The notes: generated by a model not told the origin, from the sequence alone. Shown: positions 13,601-28,214, counted from the stretch's first letter. The stretch: DNA of 64,000 nt from Callaeas wilsoni (GCA_013398955.1 VWPU01003241.1:124001-188000); one strand, 5' to 3'. Program-made: numbers and translations.

Positions 13601-16319
13601 CACAGGAAGCAGGAAACCTTGCAGTTGATTTCTTCTAGGTCTCTTGACTACCCATTAATATTTGCTGCATGTCAGCCTCCAACTTTGTGATCCAAAGACA
13701 GGAGCAGCTACAGATGTACATGCACCTCGAGCTCTTGTTCTGAGTTGGTGCTATTAAGTGGAGTCAGATTCAAACCAGTCAATGCTGGGAAGACAACTGC
13801 CTGAGCCAGGGAAAAGAGGCGCATGAAGAGATGATACTACAGCCATTGGCTTTACCAGCTCCTGCAGCCCTAGAGGCACAGGGACTCCTGCAGAATTCAA
13901 AACTGGCTTGAATTGTGCCGTGGTCTAAACCAGTTTCTTGGAGACAGATGAAAACTGAGTAAGTGTGAAGGCATGTTGGTAAGCTCTAGGGTAATTGAAG
14001 GTCTGTTTTATGACATAGGTGCAGGACTAGAACTCTTCCTCATAAATTCAAACAGCAGTCAACGGCACTGCTGGATTGTGTCGTTCCTCCTTTGAAGATT
14101 AAAAGAATTGAGTGGCTGAGATTAAAGTATACTTTTACTGTGTGAAGGCATACAGTACACCTACTCAAAGAATTAGATGAGTCATTCAAAAATTCAATGC
14201 ATCCATACATTACTTTTTAAACACAAACAAATTCTGAATTAACCATGGCAGTGAGTTCAAAAAGACTCTAAGTGGGCACACACTTATGAGCATTTGGTTA
14301 AAAACATTTATGGTGAAGCTGACTCGGTACCATCAAGGACAAAAAAATTATGAAGATGGGTGTGAAAATGGAGAATGAAGATGGGTTAATGAAGATGATA
14401 GAAAAATAGGTCTGAAGATTTAAGCCAGAAAACATCTTTAGATCATTTAGCCTGAAACCCTTTGTCATCACATGCAGGTGCATGACATGCAGATCATCAT
14501 CACTTCTAAATTGAATTCAGCAACATGTTTAATGAAAGACCTCCCAGAAATACACCAAGTCCTGTTTTGAAAGCACTTGAGAATTGGAGAGCCTTGCTCT
14601 TGACTACTCAGTCTAGGACAATGGATGCCTGGTTGCCTGATAAAAAGAGTGTGTCTGCTCTGACTGGGAATTGTGTGCCCCATGTGTTCCTCCAGTGCCA
14701 GCTGTCAGCAAGGTAAGCAGATGTGGGTATAGTGTGTGCACTGCTGCCGGTTCCCGTACGCGCTCAGTAAACACCATCCCAGGGGGCTACATACCCTCAA
14801 CAAAGCATCTGAATCGGTATGTTCAAAAGCCTGTGCTCGAGCTTCTGGTCTTGTAAATGCCAGCAGTCTGTTGTCTCTGTGATGAGGTACAGATGGGTTG
14901 ATTTGGAGACCTTTACTCCCTGTTCTCTGTAAGACACTGCATACATGGACTATACTGCCTGGGCCTCATCTGGAAAAGAAGAAATTTGGTTGCACACATT
15001 CCAGTGCTCCTTCAGCTCTGCTGCCTCATCCTTAGGATGACACACATTGCAGGTGATATAATGTTTTCTTCCAGACCTCAGGAGCAGACTTGTTAGTCAC
15101 TGGAGAACTCAGCACAACTCAATTAAATTTCTTCCACTACTTAATTGACGTTTAGTCAGCTGGGAAGCAAACAACACCAACAGAAAACAGTCCTTCCCTT
15201 CAGTTAAGATGTTATGAAACTTCATAACATTCCAACTGGCCAAATGTGAGGAAGAAATGAGGAAAATCTAATTAGACATTGCATGGCCTCTCCTTCAAGA
15301 TTAAATGTAATGAATTTGTGGTTACAGCTTCCCTTGAGGATCCTCCTACTCATGTCAGGCATGCAGAAGTGTTAAAACATCTGCGACAGAATGGTGCATA
15401 ACATAATATGTAATCTGTGTCACAAGACTGGGGTCAACTCTTCCAGCTAAAGAAGGTGATGGGTCTGCTGAAGTGCTTGAGGCTCTGAGCATCTGTGATA
15501 ACCTTAATCTCTGAAAGCGAGATGGGCATGGACAGCCATTGCCACAGTAATGCGAGGCACGCCTCAGCTTTGGATGTCGTAGGAGATTGGTCTTGAGAGC
15601 GATGCAGGGCAGTGTGCCTGTCTTTGGGAACGCCACCTTCTTACAAACAGTTTCCAGCACTTAGCAAATAACACCATTCTTTGAGCCATTGTGTTTTATT
15701 TCCTAACAATCCCTGAAATCATGCAGACTGAAGAAAGCATATAGTTGTCAGGATCCTACTGCCTTTTAGCCAAAGTACTGTGATGTTGGGACACAAAATG
15801 TATGAAATCTCCCTTTTCTCCGGAACACAGAGAGGGAGTTAATCAAGAAACAATAGATGAAACTTGACTCCAAGAGACTTTTAATACTTTCTCAGGGCTG
15901 TTTGTCATTCGTAAAGGAGCTTGGTCTAGTGCAAGTTTCTTTCTGGTAGTCTGTGGACTGATCTCTAGCCTTTTGTAATGTACCAGAGGTGAGCTGCAAA
16001 ATGGATGCTAACAACACTTAAAAAAAATGTGTGCACCCTCCTTTTTGGTTGGGAATGCAACACAAGGAGGGAGGACAAAAAAGCTTTCGCCTAGTTTTCA
16101 CCACACCTAAATCTCATGTGGTGTCATTGCACAAGATGGCCCATGGATTTTTATTTTATTTTATTTTTCAGAAGAGTTGACTAGTTCTTGTCAAATAAGG
16201 TTGAAGATGATTGCTCTAAATGAAAATGCAACACAGGCAGTGCAAATCTAGTTTTAAAAATCTTGTTCAGAGACATCTTATGATTACCTTTCCAAATTAG
16301 GAGATGCATTCAAGGATTT
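10604..16319. other. Intergenic DNA, no gene seen
   Basis: I see no gene. The AT-rich part at about 12780-13160 contains many homeodomain-type TAATT/ATTA cores and has the look of a conserved non-coding element, but conservation cannot be measured here. A (TTTTA)4 repeat lies at about 16148-16168, in the first part of the interval that follows. Confidence 0.5.
16148..16168. repeat. (TTTTA)n simple repeat
   Basis: About four tandem TTTTA units. This is a short A/T microsatellite. Confidence 0.8.
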
Positions 16320-16840
16320 ATAACCTGGGCTTGATATTAAGAATTTCATTAGTGGTGTGGATGATGGAATAGAGAATATACCTGTTAAACCTGCATATGA
16401 CTCCTGTCTGGGAGGGGCAGCATGAACGACAAAGGACTGAAGCGTTCTTAACAAAATAAAAAAAAAAGCCCCACACTGGGCTAAAACACTACAGCCCAGT
16501 AAGCAAAATTATATTTTTGGGAAGAAAAAGACACAAACCTAAAATGAGAGTCTTCAGTAGACATATATCTACTGAAAGAAGCCTAGGAGTTACAACAGAT
16601 CTCTATAGAACTTGTGTGACTTTTTTTGGATTAAAAGAAGCAAATACCACGCTGGGATGTGTGACAGGGAGTGTTTTACTCTCTCATGATAAGGCATCAC
16701 TTTAGTCTTGTGTCCAATCTCATGTCCACCATCCTGCAAGAGAGACGTAGAGTCTAGAGGAGAATAGCATGGGGGATGCAGTCCTAGGAAACAAAGTGTC
16801 TGTGAGTAGATGAGAGCAACCTAGTGGGGTTAATACAAAG
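16320..16840 (+). mobile_element. Old, decayed LINE (CR1-like) reverse-transcriptase remnant
   Basis: The text follows, in order, the conserved nucleotide pattern of the C-terminal reverse-transcriptase part of CR1-like LINEs. Near 16360 is GGATGATGGAATAGAGAATA. It is followed by a 'CTGGGAGGGGCAGCA' block. Near 16585 comes a 'CCTAGGAGTTACAACAGATC' block where intact copies read a 'lgvlvd'-like peptide. Near 16650 is CTGGGATGTGTGACAGGGAG. The frame is broken many times by stops and indels, and internal A-runs are present. It is clearly older than the CR1 copy near 28.4 kb. The ends are approximate. An alternative is a related non-CR1 LINE; it has no function as a gene. Confidence 0.6.
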
Positions 16841-18232
16841 AAGACCGAATGAAACACAGTCACAGTCTGCAGGTAATGTTTTGATAGGATGAAAACTCAT
16901 GGGCTATGTTGATGTTGTGGTTAGATCTTGGGAAACCTTGGCGATGGTAAGGAAAGATTAATGTGAGAGGCTGTGGAGTCTCTGATCCTTCCTTGATGCA
17001 AGACAATGGTGTGGTGTTTCTCAGCCAGGACCATCAGACAGGTGAGGCTGTGTGGATGCACAGTTGCCAGCAGCATAGGTGTCCTACCCACCTTCTGCTC
17101 CACCACAGTCAACAAGGAATGGTTTGTGGTGTATTTCTTATATTCTACCTTCTATTTTCACTTGGGTTGAGCTTCCAATATCCAAGGTACTGAGTTTTCC
17201 ATCTCACACTTCCACTGCTTGCCTCTATTTTAACTGCCAATAATCTGCTTGAAAACACTTTTCTGTACAAGTTCTTTATGGTTTCATACCAAATAGGAGT
17301 TTTTAACTCAGTTTCTGGGGCTGAATTAGCAGCAGCAGCAAGGAAAAAAAATTGTTTTTCACCACATGGTTTAGAAAGCACTGAAGCAGAAGACCTCTAC
17401 CATTATTAGAGAGTGTAGTAAGCATTGCTGGCAAAACTGAGGTTCCCAGTGCCTGTAAAGCAGGTAGGGCTGCTGAGTATGTAGGAATCGATAACAGAGC
17501 CAAGTTGCACTGTGCAGAAAGTGGCAGTAAAGAGTAGTCCCTTGAGAGAAGTACATTTGTGGTGGTGTAAGCCAGGTCTGGCTGAGGGGAAAAACAGGCC
17601 CAAAGAAACTTGACTCATATTACATTATCACAACTTCAGCTTCAGCCCCAATGGTCTTCAGCTTCTCACACTGGTATCGATTAAACTCTTGTCACATGAA
17701 ATATTGATTTCAACTGAATTATTTCTGTTCAGACAATATGAAGTAGGCGATCTGTCCCTATGAGTGTAGAAGGTCTGCGTGTCCTTCGGAAAATACATAG
17801 AAATAGCCTGCTCTTCCTGCATTGATTATTGTTTCAGTACATGCAGGAACAGGAAAGCATTATGCATGTGCATTTCCCAATGGCTAGTTTCAGCACTAAA
17901 GGGAGAAGTAACATTTGCATTCCTTAAAGAACTGATTGAGATTCTAAAAACAGATTGGAAACTTAATGGTAAGAAAGGCACAGCTTGAAAGTCTTTACTT
18001 TTTGGCATGAAAGTGTGGACCAGATTGACACAATCTGTGACGTAGTTTCTAATGAAGCATTTGTAATGAGACATTTAAAGCAACTCAAGAGGCCTCTCTA
18101 TCCTGTTAGAGAGAGAACACAAGGAGCACATATTTGAAATTCATTCAGCAGTGAATACATAAGCTGATCTTGACATGAATTTAGAGTAGGATTCAATTGT
18201 AGATAGGTGCTTGGGGAAGAAGTTGCTTGTAG

Positions 18233-18326
18233 AAAAAAAAAAAAGAAAAGAGAGAGAGAGATAAATTAAGAGCTAAAACAGTTGGAGGAAACTCTTGGGA
18301 AAATTACCAAAAAGAGAGAGAGAGAG
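18233..18326. repeat. Two closely spaced (AG)n microsatellites
   Basis: An A-run (18233-18244) leads into AG repeats ending near 18261. A second AG tract lies at about 18313-18326. The two are separated by about 50 bases of unique sequence. Confidence 0.8.
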
Positions 18327-20500
18327 GTTTCTGCTTATTGAACTGTTGAATCATGGAACTGATTTCAGTTGGAAAACTTTGTGCTGAAATTTCATGCAGA
18401 GACAAATTTGGTTTTCTTAGTAGGTAGGTGGGAAGGGTGAGACCTTCTGATTTCTGCTTCTCATTCACATCTTGTTTACCCCAGGCAGGGAGGTGTCTTT
18501 GATGCTCACTAACACACTGTAACAAGCCCTTTTAAACTTCTGATGTAGCTGGGATGAGTATGATATACAGATTTTTTTTCCTTGGTGTTTAAATGTTTAT
18601 TAATTAGGCAACTCTAAGCATCCCTCTAGGTCTGACCTTGACCCACTAACATCTGTTAAAATCATAGCTTACCTTATTTCCCTGCTGAAAAACACCTGTT
18701 TCCCTACAGAACATGACAACAAATGAATGGCTGTGCTCTAGTGATCTGACCTTGATTCTGTAGCTCTGTTTTCTGATCCTAAAATGTTGTTATTGCTTGC
18801 TGCCTTTGCTAATTAGTTAGGGATTAATTTTCCACCTAATCTGCTTCTGTAGCTTTTTGAATATAAAGTGTTTATGAGTGCCAAATATTGCTGTTGCTGC
18901 TGATTAGGTTATTAGGTAATAATCAGTAGCTGAAATAGGACTTCCCAGAATGAGAAGCAAGCATGGCACTTTTCCATCTTCTTTCCCATCTGTGGAACGG
19001 CTGACTCGCTCTGAAGCACCCACGCAACACTCTTGTGAACACCTTGCTGAGGTGTCCGTGGCTGAGTGACACAGATGAATTTGCAGGTGCATTTTAATAC
19101 CCCATCACAAAATTAACTTTTGGCTGCAGTGGTGGCTGTGGCTTTCAGTGACGTGAGTCTCATGTGCCACTCCACAGCTGTGCTTTAGGACCATAATCCA
19201 GACATGTGAGATCCCAAAAAGACTAATGCTTTTGTTCACATGGCCTGACTTTTGACCCAGTTTCTGTGCCTAATATTTCCTCTTGGCTGGCTGTAGGTCT
19301 TCAGAGGTGCTAATTAAAAACACCAGGCAGGAGGAATTAGGTGAAAGCTGGGCTGAGTGAACCTGGGCATGGGCTGTCTCCTGTAGCATGTGAACGTCAG
19401 AGAAATGTCTAATTACAAAAGCTGTCATCTTCCTCACTAGTGATGGGCTGACAACTAGCACGGGCACAAGGGAAATTCTTGTTCTGGATACACTTTTGGA
19501 TTGATTTTGCTGTCAGGATCTAAGTCAGGCAGGCATTCCAAACTCTACCCTTCAAGATTGGGTCTGCAGGGTCTTTTGTGTCTGGGGTGATGTTACTCTG
19601 CTGTGCTGTGTGAAAGAAGGAGCTGGCTTTATGTTGTCAAGTGTAATAAACCCAAATGTTAGTATGAATTTGCTAACAAATGAAGGTAATTGGGCTCTTT
19701 AGGAGGGAATGAGATGACAGCTTTTACTGTACTTCAAATATCAGTCCCAATTACTGTAAATACGATCATGATGCAAAACATTAATTAGGAAAATCTGAAC
19801 TGTTTGAAAAGTAGAGTCCCATATGAATGATTAACTACATGCAAAATATTGTGCCTGATTAGAGGCATTCTACTGAGACATCCATCTGTGAGCTCAGAAA
19901 AACCTGGTAGAAGGCGAGAAGAGATCAAAGCGCTGAGGGACTAGCACGGCTGAGATGACCTAGGATGGGGCAGTGCCACGTGTATCTGATGCAGAGCCTT
20001 AGGGTTTCTGGGACAGGAATATCTATGTACCCTCTATCCTTCACTGTAAGCATCTTCAGAAAGAATATTTCAGGTTTAAATAAGTCCAGCACTGAAACAA
20101 TACCTTGGCTTGCTCGCAGTCACTTAGGACAACAGGACCAGAAGGGAAATAAGCATGGGTCTTCTAAGTCTTAGCCTTAATCTACTTCTTATTCCTTACA
20201 CAAGAGTGGAAGTGGCTGTCCACAAAAAGCTGGCAAATAAAACTTCTCAAAAACACAGTGGTGAGCAGGAAGCCCAGAAACTACAAAATTTCCCCTAGAT
20301 CACCCCAAGTGCTCTTTCTGGAGCTGGTGGTTCTTGTGATCCTGCATTAGCAAGCATGTGCCAATTTGCTAGTTAAAGAACTCATCTGGAAATGCTAGCT
20401 CAGGTATTTCTGATAGAATAAACACATCCACCAGTTGTCTCCACTCAGTCATGGGCAAACTCTGAATGGTGAAGGACATTCTACTGTAATAATACCTGTT

Positions 20501-20528
20501 TTATATATATTTATATATTTTTATATAT
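20501..20528. repeat. TA-rich simple repeat
   Basis: Alternating TATATA blocks are separated by TTTA/TTTT spacers. This is a low-complexity tract. Confidence 0.75.
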
Positions 20529-23500
20529 GTGGCCTTTCACACATAGCTCAGTAACAGAATTAATTTAGGGGAAAAAAGGAAAGAAATAATCTTCTAATCT
20601 TGTGACTTAGTTTTATTCATGTGTTCTTTGGCAGAGAGAGGAACCATGAGAGCTCAAAATACTTTATCTGTTGTTTTGTGTCTTATTTGAAATGCATTGG
20701 TCTTCTCAGTTAATTAAAAATACTAAATAACTATGCTATTGTTGTTTTATTATGAAACTTGGCTATATGTTGCCAAATGGACTATTTTAAGCAAAATATT
20801 CAGTTGTAGTCTAAACGTACTATTGTTCCCCATTTGGACAAGTGTCCATAACCAATGAAAGATAAAAGCTGACAAAATGGTGTTTCTTTGTCAAAAGCTT
20901 GGTGAAAGAATAAAGCAACAAAGGATAATTATTCGTACTTTGGACTCCCTTTTCAGGCAGTTCTCAGTCTGAAAGTCCCCTCTCTTTTTTTGGTGGTGAT
21001 GCCACATTCATTGCTGGTAGAACTGCTCACCACCAGATCACCCACTGATCCAGCTGGAGCATGAATATACGCTCCCACTTCTGTCAAATTACTCGCATCA
21101 CGTGCCTTGGTATTTATACTGCCTCCATCTTCTGTGCCAGCTTTTGGGGGAACAGATGATACCCAGAGCAGCACAAACCCCGCTGGTACAAAATTAACTT
21201 GCTTTTGAAGAATTTTGATCCAGCAGCACTTTGCACCAGGTGGCTGCAGCACTTTTGATCCAATACTGTCAGGCGCCAGGTCAGATTTGCAGTACTTGGA
21301 GCTCTGTGCCCAGAGCTTGCTCTGATCATGGCATGAGCTTTTCTGCTTTTCTTTCTGAGCAGCTTCAGTCTTCTCCACCTCTTTCAGAAGGATAGCCTTC
21401 CAAAACCAATGTCCAATAAACTTCCCCTGGTTGTTATACCGGTATATGGCCTTATTGATGAACATTTTGGGGACAGAAAATAGTATTGCTTATTGTCTGA
21501 TTCCCTAGAGTACTGCAATTGATGCTTACATTTATCCCAAAGTGGAAGGAAGCCATTTGTCCCAAAGAAAATGGGTCTGGTGCATAACAATGCAATATGG
21601 TACAAATGATATAAGATTATAATAATGACAAACCATGTAATGTCCTAGCATTTGAATTTGTTATCTCAGTATGCTCTTTTTATGACGAAAAGAAGCCAGG
21701 CTTATTCATGAGCAGCTTATGAAAATTTTGCTTCAAGTGTTCTATCAGCTAACTGCTTAGGAGCTCTTAAAGAAATTCCCTAACCATTGACTGTGATACT
21801 ACATTTTATTAGCTACCTCTTGTTGATTCAGAATTAACAGTCTTTTGTGGTCAGTTTTCGTAGATTAAAGTTGATGAAGGAGGTGCAATTGCCCAGATTT
21901 TAATGGAGTTTAATATAGAAAACACACTGGGAGCTGCAAGAGGAAGGTTTTTTTGGAGGCCTTTTAAATCAGTTGCTAAAGGGTGGTGCAGGTAACAAGT
22001 CATAAGTACTGTTAGTTAATCATGAAAATGGTTGTTCACTGCTCTTGTGGTCTCTTCTTTGTTTGATTTGGAGAGGTCTGTGCTGCAAACCTGCCACTGA
22101 AACCTCCCTCTCGTGTTCTCTCAGCCAAGATGTACCTGCTCTTCCTATCATTGCTCAAATTTCCACTGCAGCATGGAAGTTTCCCTTTGAGGATGCTGCA
22201 TAGAGGGAACAATTCCAAGAGGATTGATTTCTCAGTTCAGCCACTCACCATCAGGTCAAGAAAAGCCTCAGCTATGGCAGATGCTCCTTTCAGTGATGCT
22301 GTAACTCACTCTGGTGCTGTTCTCGGTGTCTTTCTCAAGGTCCTTAACCTGAAATACAGCGCAATTCACTGTCACTGAAAGAGCTTCTGGTACTTCATCC
22401 CTAAAGTAGAACACTGTCACTGATGAAAGACCTGGTGTTAGTTTTAGGGATTATTCGGCTCATGCATTTTTGGTAGTGTGTGGCTCTAGTGCTCAGATTA
22501 GGGACCATGAGATGACATTAACTCATGAATATTTGCATTTGAGGTAGTCGTTCTCATTATATTGGTAATGAGTGCTTCTGGATGTACAGTTTCAATAACT
22601 CTAAGAAATGAGCAGGAAGAATTGAGGGTGATTGCTTTCCAGAATAGCGATCCCCTAAAACTACAAAACAGGTTATAGCCTTCCTAAAAGCACAGACAGA
22701 AAGCTGAGACGGACTAAAGCACAAGGAGTCCAGCCATCTTTTACCTGAAAACCAGATGGAATAGATGTTTGCTGGGTACAAGATAGCTGAGTTCTAGCAC
22801 CACCTCTTGGCTCCCACCTGTAGGTATGGGAAGATTCCAGCTAAATAAATGAATAATGGGAAATCACAAAGTTTAGCCTTTTTTTGGCATAAAAATCATT
22901 CCGTTATTCTCTTTTTGGAGAGATGTTATTTCCTTGGCTAAGGCACAAAGCAAGTAACCTACTACGCTTACAAAGCACTGCTGGAATTTCTGGTATAACC
23001 ACGGGAAATCTGAGCTGTGGATGATTGTTTGTATTGTTTATGTTGTTGAAGAATCAGGGCTTCTACTATCAATTACAAAATCAATTCCTTCCTTTTTCTG
23101 TGTAAGGGCAGCAATGTCAAATGCAAAGATATCTTTCCTAGGAAGAAAGGGATCTTGCCAGTTTTACAGATGGGTTGTATAGCTGCAGTTCTCTTTTTCC
23201 TATCACAGTCATGTACGTGTTAGAATCTGGGGCTTGTTTATTTTTAATGCAGATGTCATTCACAGACAGAGTACTTCTCAATCAATCTTTGTTCAGACAG
23301 GTTCACAAAATAAAATTATATACGAGCCTATTAAAAATCTATTGTGCTAAACACAAAACCTATCTCTGGATTGCCAAGTCCCTAAGCCACAGACTGCTTG
23401 CCATCAGAGCCCCATGATCAGTCCCTAGGACATGGAGTAGGAGGCAGAGAGAGATGTTTGATGGAAGGCTCTGGCAAGTGAATGACAGACCCATGCTGTA

Positions 23501-26500
23501 TTTGTGAGCTATAGTAAGCACTGTAATAGCTGTTACTTCTTCAGCACTCAGAAGCATGGTACAATTGAAGACACATCTAGCTGATGGCTAGTAAGTGAAG
23601 CATCTGTTAGTTCCTGAGAGAAAATCCGGTTGGGAGATACAGTCTGAGACTGGCATCCTTGGTAGTGAGTGGCGTGATACTGATGCTGTGCTTGGCAAAT
23701 TGGAGAAGGCCAGGTTATTTAGAGTCTAAAATCTGTATGTGCCCCATCTGAAACTGTGCTATCAAAATATTTCTTTACTTCTCCAAAACCACTAGGCATT
23801 ATACGTGTCATGATATCACAGTGTTTACTGTCAGAAGAGAGAAGTCACTGGAAGATTTACTTCAGTTTAGATTCTTGAAAACATCTTGGTCTGTCTCAAG
23901 CTACACCCTAGCCATTACTGCAGGCTGAAGCACAAGTAGATAATTTGTTTTTGTTTTTGAAGAGAGACAGGTTATCAGTAGGTGTCAATGGGCATGAAGA
24001 GATTCACCAGACTGCTGTGTGCAACTCCTCTGCAGTGGGCATCATTGATGTCCAAATCTCTGAAGACTGGAGTCAAACCGAATAGAACCTCTGGGATGCT
24101 GTGGTGGAAGTATATGCAGATGGAAAACTTATTTCTTGTGGCTCCAGTCATACTGACAGTTAGTGTGTAAAGATATTTAAGCTATGGCATTCATTCTTTG
24201 GAGCATGAGGCAGCTCTGCCTCAAGCTCCATTTTTTGTCTCAGAGTCATGCAGAGGGTCAAGGCTGCACTTCAGGATGATGCTCAAGATTTAAAATCTGG
24301 CCTTGATTCCAAACTGGGACTTTGTTTTCATTCTCTACAAAAGATAATGCCTTGTTTTCCATCAGCAGATTTGACCCTGCTTGGTGTTGACTTTAATGGA
24401 TTTACTAAGGGATTAGCATGTAGCTCGTTTTTTGAAATTAAGACCTGTTATGAGGGCACAAAACTGGAATATCTACCCCTTAGCTAGGTATGTAGGAAGT
24501 TTTTATTTAGAAGTTTGTCTTCACATGTCACTAAACAGCTGAAGGAGGGAGGATAGTCCTGTGTCTTCAGCAAGAGACATAGTACCCAGTTAGAACACAA
24601 AAAAACCCTCATGTGGCACAATTCCTTCTGTGTCAGAGTGGATAAATGCCTTCTTGCCTTGCTTCCTGGAGGGCCTGCTCGAGTGTTTCCTAGGTGTAAA
24701 CAGAGCTATGCTGGCAATGTTGGTTGGTTGTGAATCTCTCAATATTTCTTCTTGTTCATTTCTTGAATTTGAGATTTATTCATTAAGAGAAATAGCAAAA
24801 GGATCCAGAGAGAAATCCTGCCTTTTAGGCACAGTCACTGTAGTGGTAAAATTGGAGGGTATCTTCAGTCACAGATATGTGCCTACTGCATTGTTCCTGC
24901 TGACATAATAATGACATGATGATGCAGTTCACTCACCTGTTGCCATTTAGAAGCCAGTTCATTTACTGCTGCCCTTATTTTCCAGTTCACTTGTTTCTTC
25001 TTACTGGCATCTCCTTCCCATTGCTGTTCTGCAACAGTCAGCCAGCCTCCATCACACAGCTCTGCCAAAAGCTCTGCCAAGACAAATAGGAGGAGAGTGT
25101 GTGCTTTCCACTTTGAGGCCAAAAAAAGTTTAATTACAGTCAGTGTCAAACCCCTAGATTTCAGGATGCAAAATTTCATCCCATCTGAGTCAAAACCAGT
25201 AGCTTTTCCCCTTCAGGATCATTAATACAGATAGGACAAACAAGGAACTGAGATGTACTCCCTACACTATACCCAGGGATCCTGTTCCTTTCCCTACTAG
25301 CAAAGAGAGAGACCCTTCTCACCCTCAAGCCTAAGAGCAATCCTAACTAAGCTCCAAGTGCCTTTGTGACAACACTTTTACTGGATGTAGTTTCCAGGTT
25401 CCTCAGAATCCAAGTCTCATGGCAGAGGCATTGCTGAGCCCCTGTCCTGGGGTGGCATCCCTTGGAGATTCAGATGAGCTGTCTGGTTGAGCCACAAATT
25501 TTTTAAATGTTCCTCAGGGACAAGATAGTCGTAGAAAACTGAAGAGAGACAACCTTAGGGAGTTTATTATTATTATTCATGCTGCTGTCTTACAGCAACA
25601 CTCAAAGGTCAATGGCACTCACTGTTAACACCTTAAATTTGGCTCCTCTAAAATTATTTTTCACACAGCTTTCACTAAAGGAACTGAAAAAGCCTTATAG
25701 GGACATTCCCAACCTTTGTATGCCCATATATGTGGGTGACTCAAAAGATACGCTATCAACTCAAGTATTGCCTAAAATTAGACTTTATTTACTGATTACA
25801 GTTCTGATGTTATTTTTTAAGTTTAAAAAAAGCTTTGGTCCCTCTGGTAGGAGCTATCTTCTCCCGTTTGAAAGCATCCTAGGAAGAGCTGTGAACTTGT
25901 AGCTCCTAATGTTGTTGAGGCCAACCTGTGGCTCTCCACTTCAGTAACTAACTCAGAGATTTCATCCTTTCTCTGTCCTTTACAATGAGCTAGGTTATGT
26001 CAGAGATGGGTGTTGAAGAGCTCTCAGCATTTACCCAGATAGTTTTAGCCAAGTTTCAGTTTAACTGGTGATGCCAGAGCATGTACAGCAGCACACAGTG
26101 AGAGAGTGCTGAGCCACTGCTGCTCCAAACCCATGTACCTGCTCTTGCACAGAAACGTGAGGAGCCACCAGCCTTCAGCAAGGCTCTTACATGAGATGTA
26201 GCACTGCATTGTCAGAGCATTGTGAAACAAACTTGGATAGTCCAAGCATCTCTGTGCCCGTTACCTGGGCTAGGCTTGCCTGTAACACCCCCATCCCGCA
26301 GCCTTGCTTGGATGCAGCATTCAAACATGTGTCCTGGTGCTAGTTTTAGTCCAGTCTATGGGCCTCGATTCTGGGTAGTGTTGGGCTATTTCAGTCCAGA
26401 AGGCATTTCAGTGCTAAACAAAATCAGTTGTATATGGCTATTCATTAACTCCAGTGGTAGTATTTGCAAAGCCGTTTGAAATCTGCTTCTTATCAAGTGC

Positions 26501-28214
26501 TCTGATATCAGGCTTGATGTCAAGCCACTGGCACCCCTGTATTCTGGTGAAGAAGAAGTGAAGAACTTAGTGCTTAGGAATATTAATAATCTATCTTGAT
26601 TTTTATATCCACTAGGATAGAACAGAAGGGTTTTTCATGACATCCTCAGGCCAAAGATATACCTGCTTCTGAGCTTCTGGGAAAGTCCTAGTTGTAAAGA
26701 GGCAGATACAATAACTCATTGCTACATGCCTTTGCTCTTTCAGTATCAGGAGTTAAGAATAAAGCCAATATTTGCCTTCAGACTAAAATTTTCCTATGAT
26801 ACTCACAGAGTAATATATGGTGATGTGTGTGTGGCAGTGCCATCCATAGCCCCTGTCATGACATCTGTAATGATGAAAAAGCAGAAGAGACATTAAGGAA
26901 ACCATCCAGTGAATAAATTCATTGAGTGCAAACTTTGTAATTACAGCAACCCACAGTGAGATGAGGAATGGCTGAGAAATCTGGGTATGTTTTCTGATGG
27001 AGACTCATAATTTCTTCATTTATTGGCTGGCAAGATTTGTGTTTTTATTCTGTACTTTGATTCCTTCACCCAGTCTTTTATCTTGGCTGTATCAAAACCT
27101 ACTCCAGACACTGCAGCCCAGAATTAGGGGGCAAGACAAAAAGTCCTGCCAAAATCCTAAGAGCAAACTGTAGATTTGTATTAGCATTGTCTTCTCATAG
27201 AAATGAAGTGTTTTCAAATAAAACACCATTGGTCTCTGGCTTAGAGAAATGTTTGTTGATCCCGTACACCAGAGATGCTGATGAAAACCAACTTCATGTT
27301 CCCAGCTAATTTAATATTACTATTTACTATAATGTAGTGCTTGAATTGCAGTAGCATTTAGGATTCCTAGTCACAGACTAGGGCACTGCTGTGCTAGACA
27401 CCAGGCAGGCATGGTACAAAAAAGAAAGTCCCTTCCCCAAAGAATCTGCAGTCTCTGGCATGAGTATGGTCATTATAAAGACAACAATCTTTTTTTCCAA
27501 GAAACGCCTCATCTCGTTCATTATCCCTTGCAATTATTCTCATGGGGCTCCACTTCCAGCAACATGCACCTGTTAAGTGCAGCGTAGTCAGAGCTTAGAG
27601 AGACTTTGATTCTTCTATTTTTTAATGAACAACAAATGGCGCATTAGAGATGTTTGCTACTTCAAATATTCAGACATCTGAATTTCTAATTGTTTAGCAT
27701 TAGTCATAACTTAAGTAGGACAGAGCATGTTCTATATATAGCTCGTTGCCCAGCCATTCAAGATAGATAGGGTGTTTGTATTTCTTCCCATATTTCCTCA
27801 CTTGAAAGGAGTGAGAAGGCACTTGCAACATCTCAAGTTCTCCAAAATTCTTCTGCCCTCATCTCCTTTTCCCCCAGATATTGAGATTGTTTTCAGAATC
27901 ATAAGATTTTTAAAGAAGACTAATTCTCAGTTCTTCTGGTGTTTATTTGGGGATTCTCAGCCCTGATAACATAGCTGGATCATGTCTTGAAAATTTTCTT
28001 TGCTTTTATTTTCTTTTCCTTTTTTTAGCAACAGTTGAAGTCATAACAAGATTCTCAGAGCAGGAGTTGCCCTTGGTATCACAGAAGTCCTTTAATTTCA
28101 CTGATCATTTTCCCCCTTTAGTCAGTTTTCATTTTTCAGTCTCATTCCCATGTTGTATGTACTCTTGCACATGAATATATCATGTGTTTTACATTACTAC
28201 ATCCGGCTCTAGGG

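Larger units (their letters stand above)
16841..28214. other. Intergenic DNA, no supportable gene
   Basis: I find no gene with a recognisable product. Simple repeats occur at 18233-18261, 18313-18326 and 20501-20528. One minus-strand frame of 170 codons (20953-21465) is the longest open frame in the AT-rich part and is listed as a finding, not as a gene. Confidence 0.5.
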
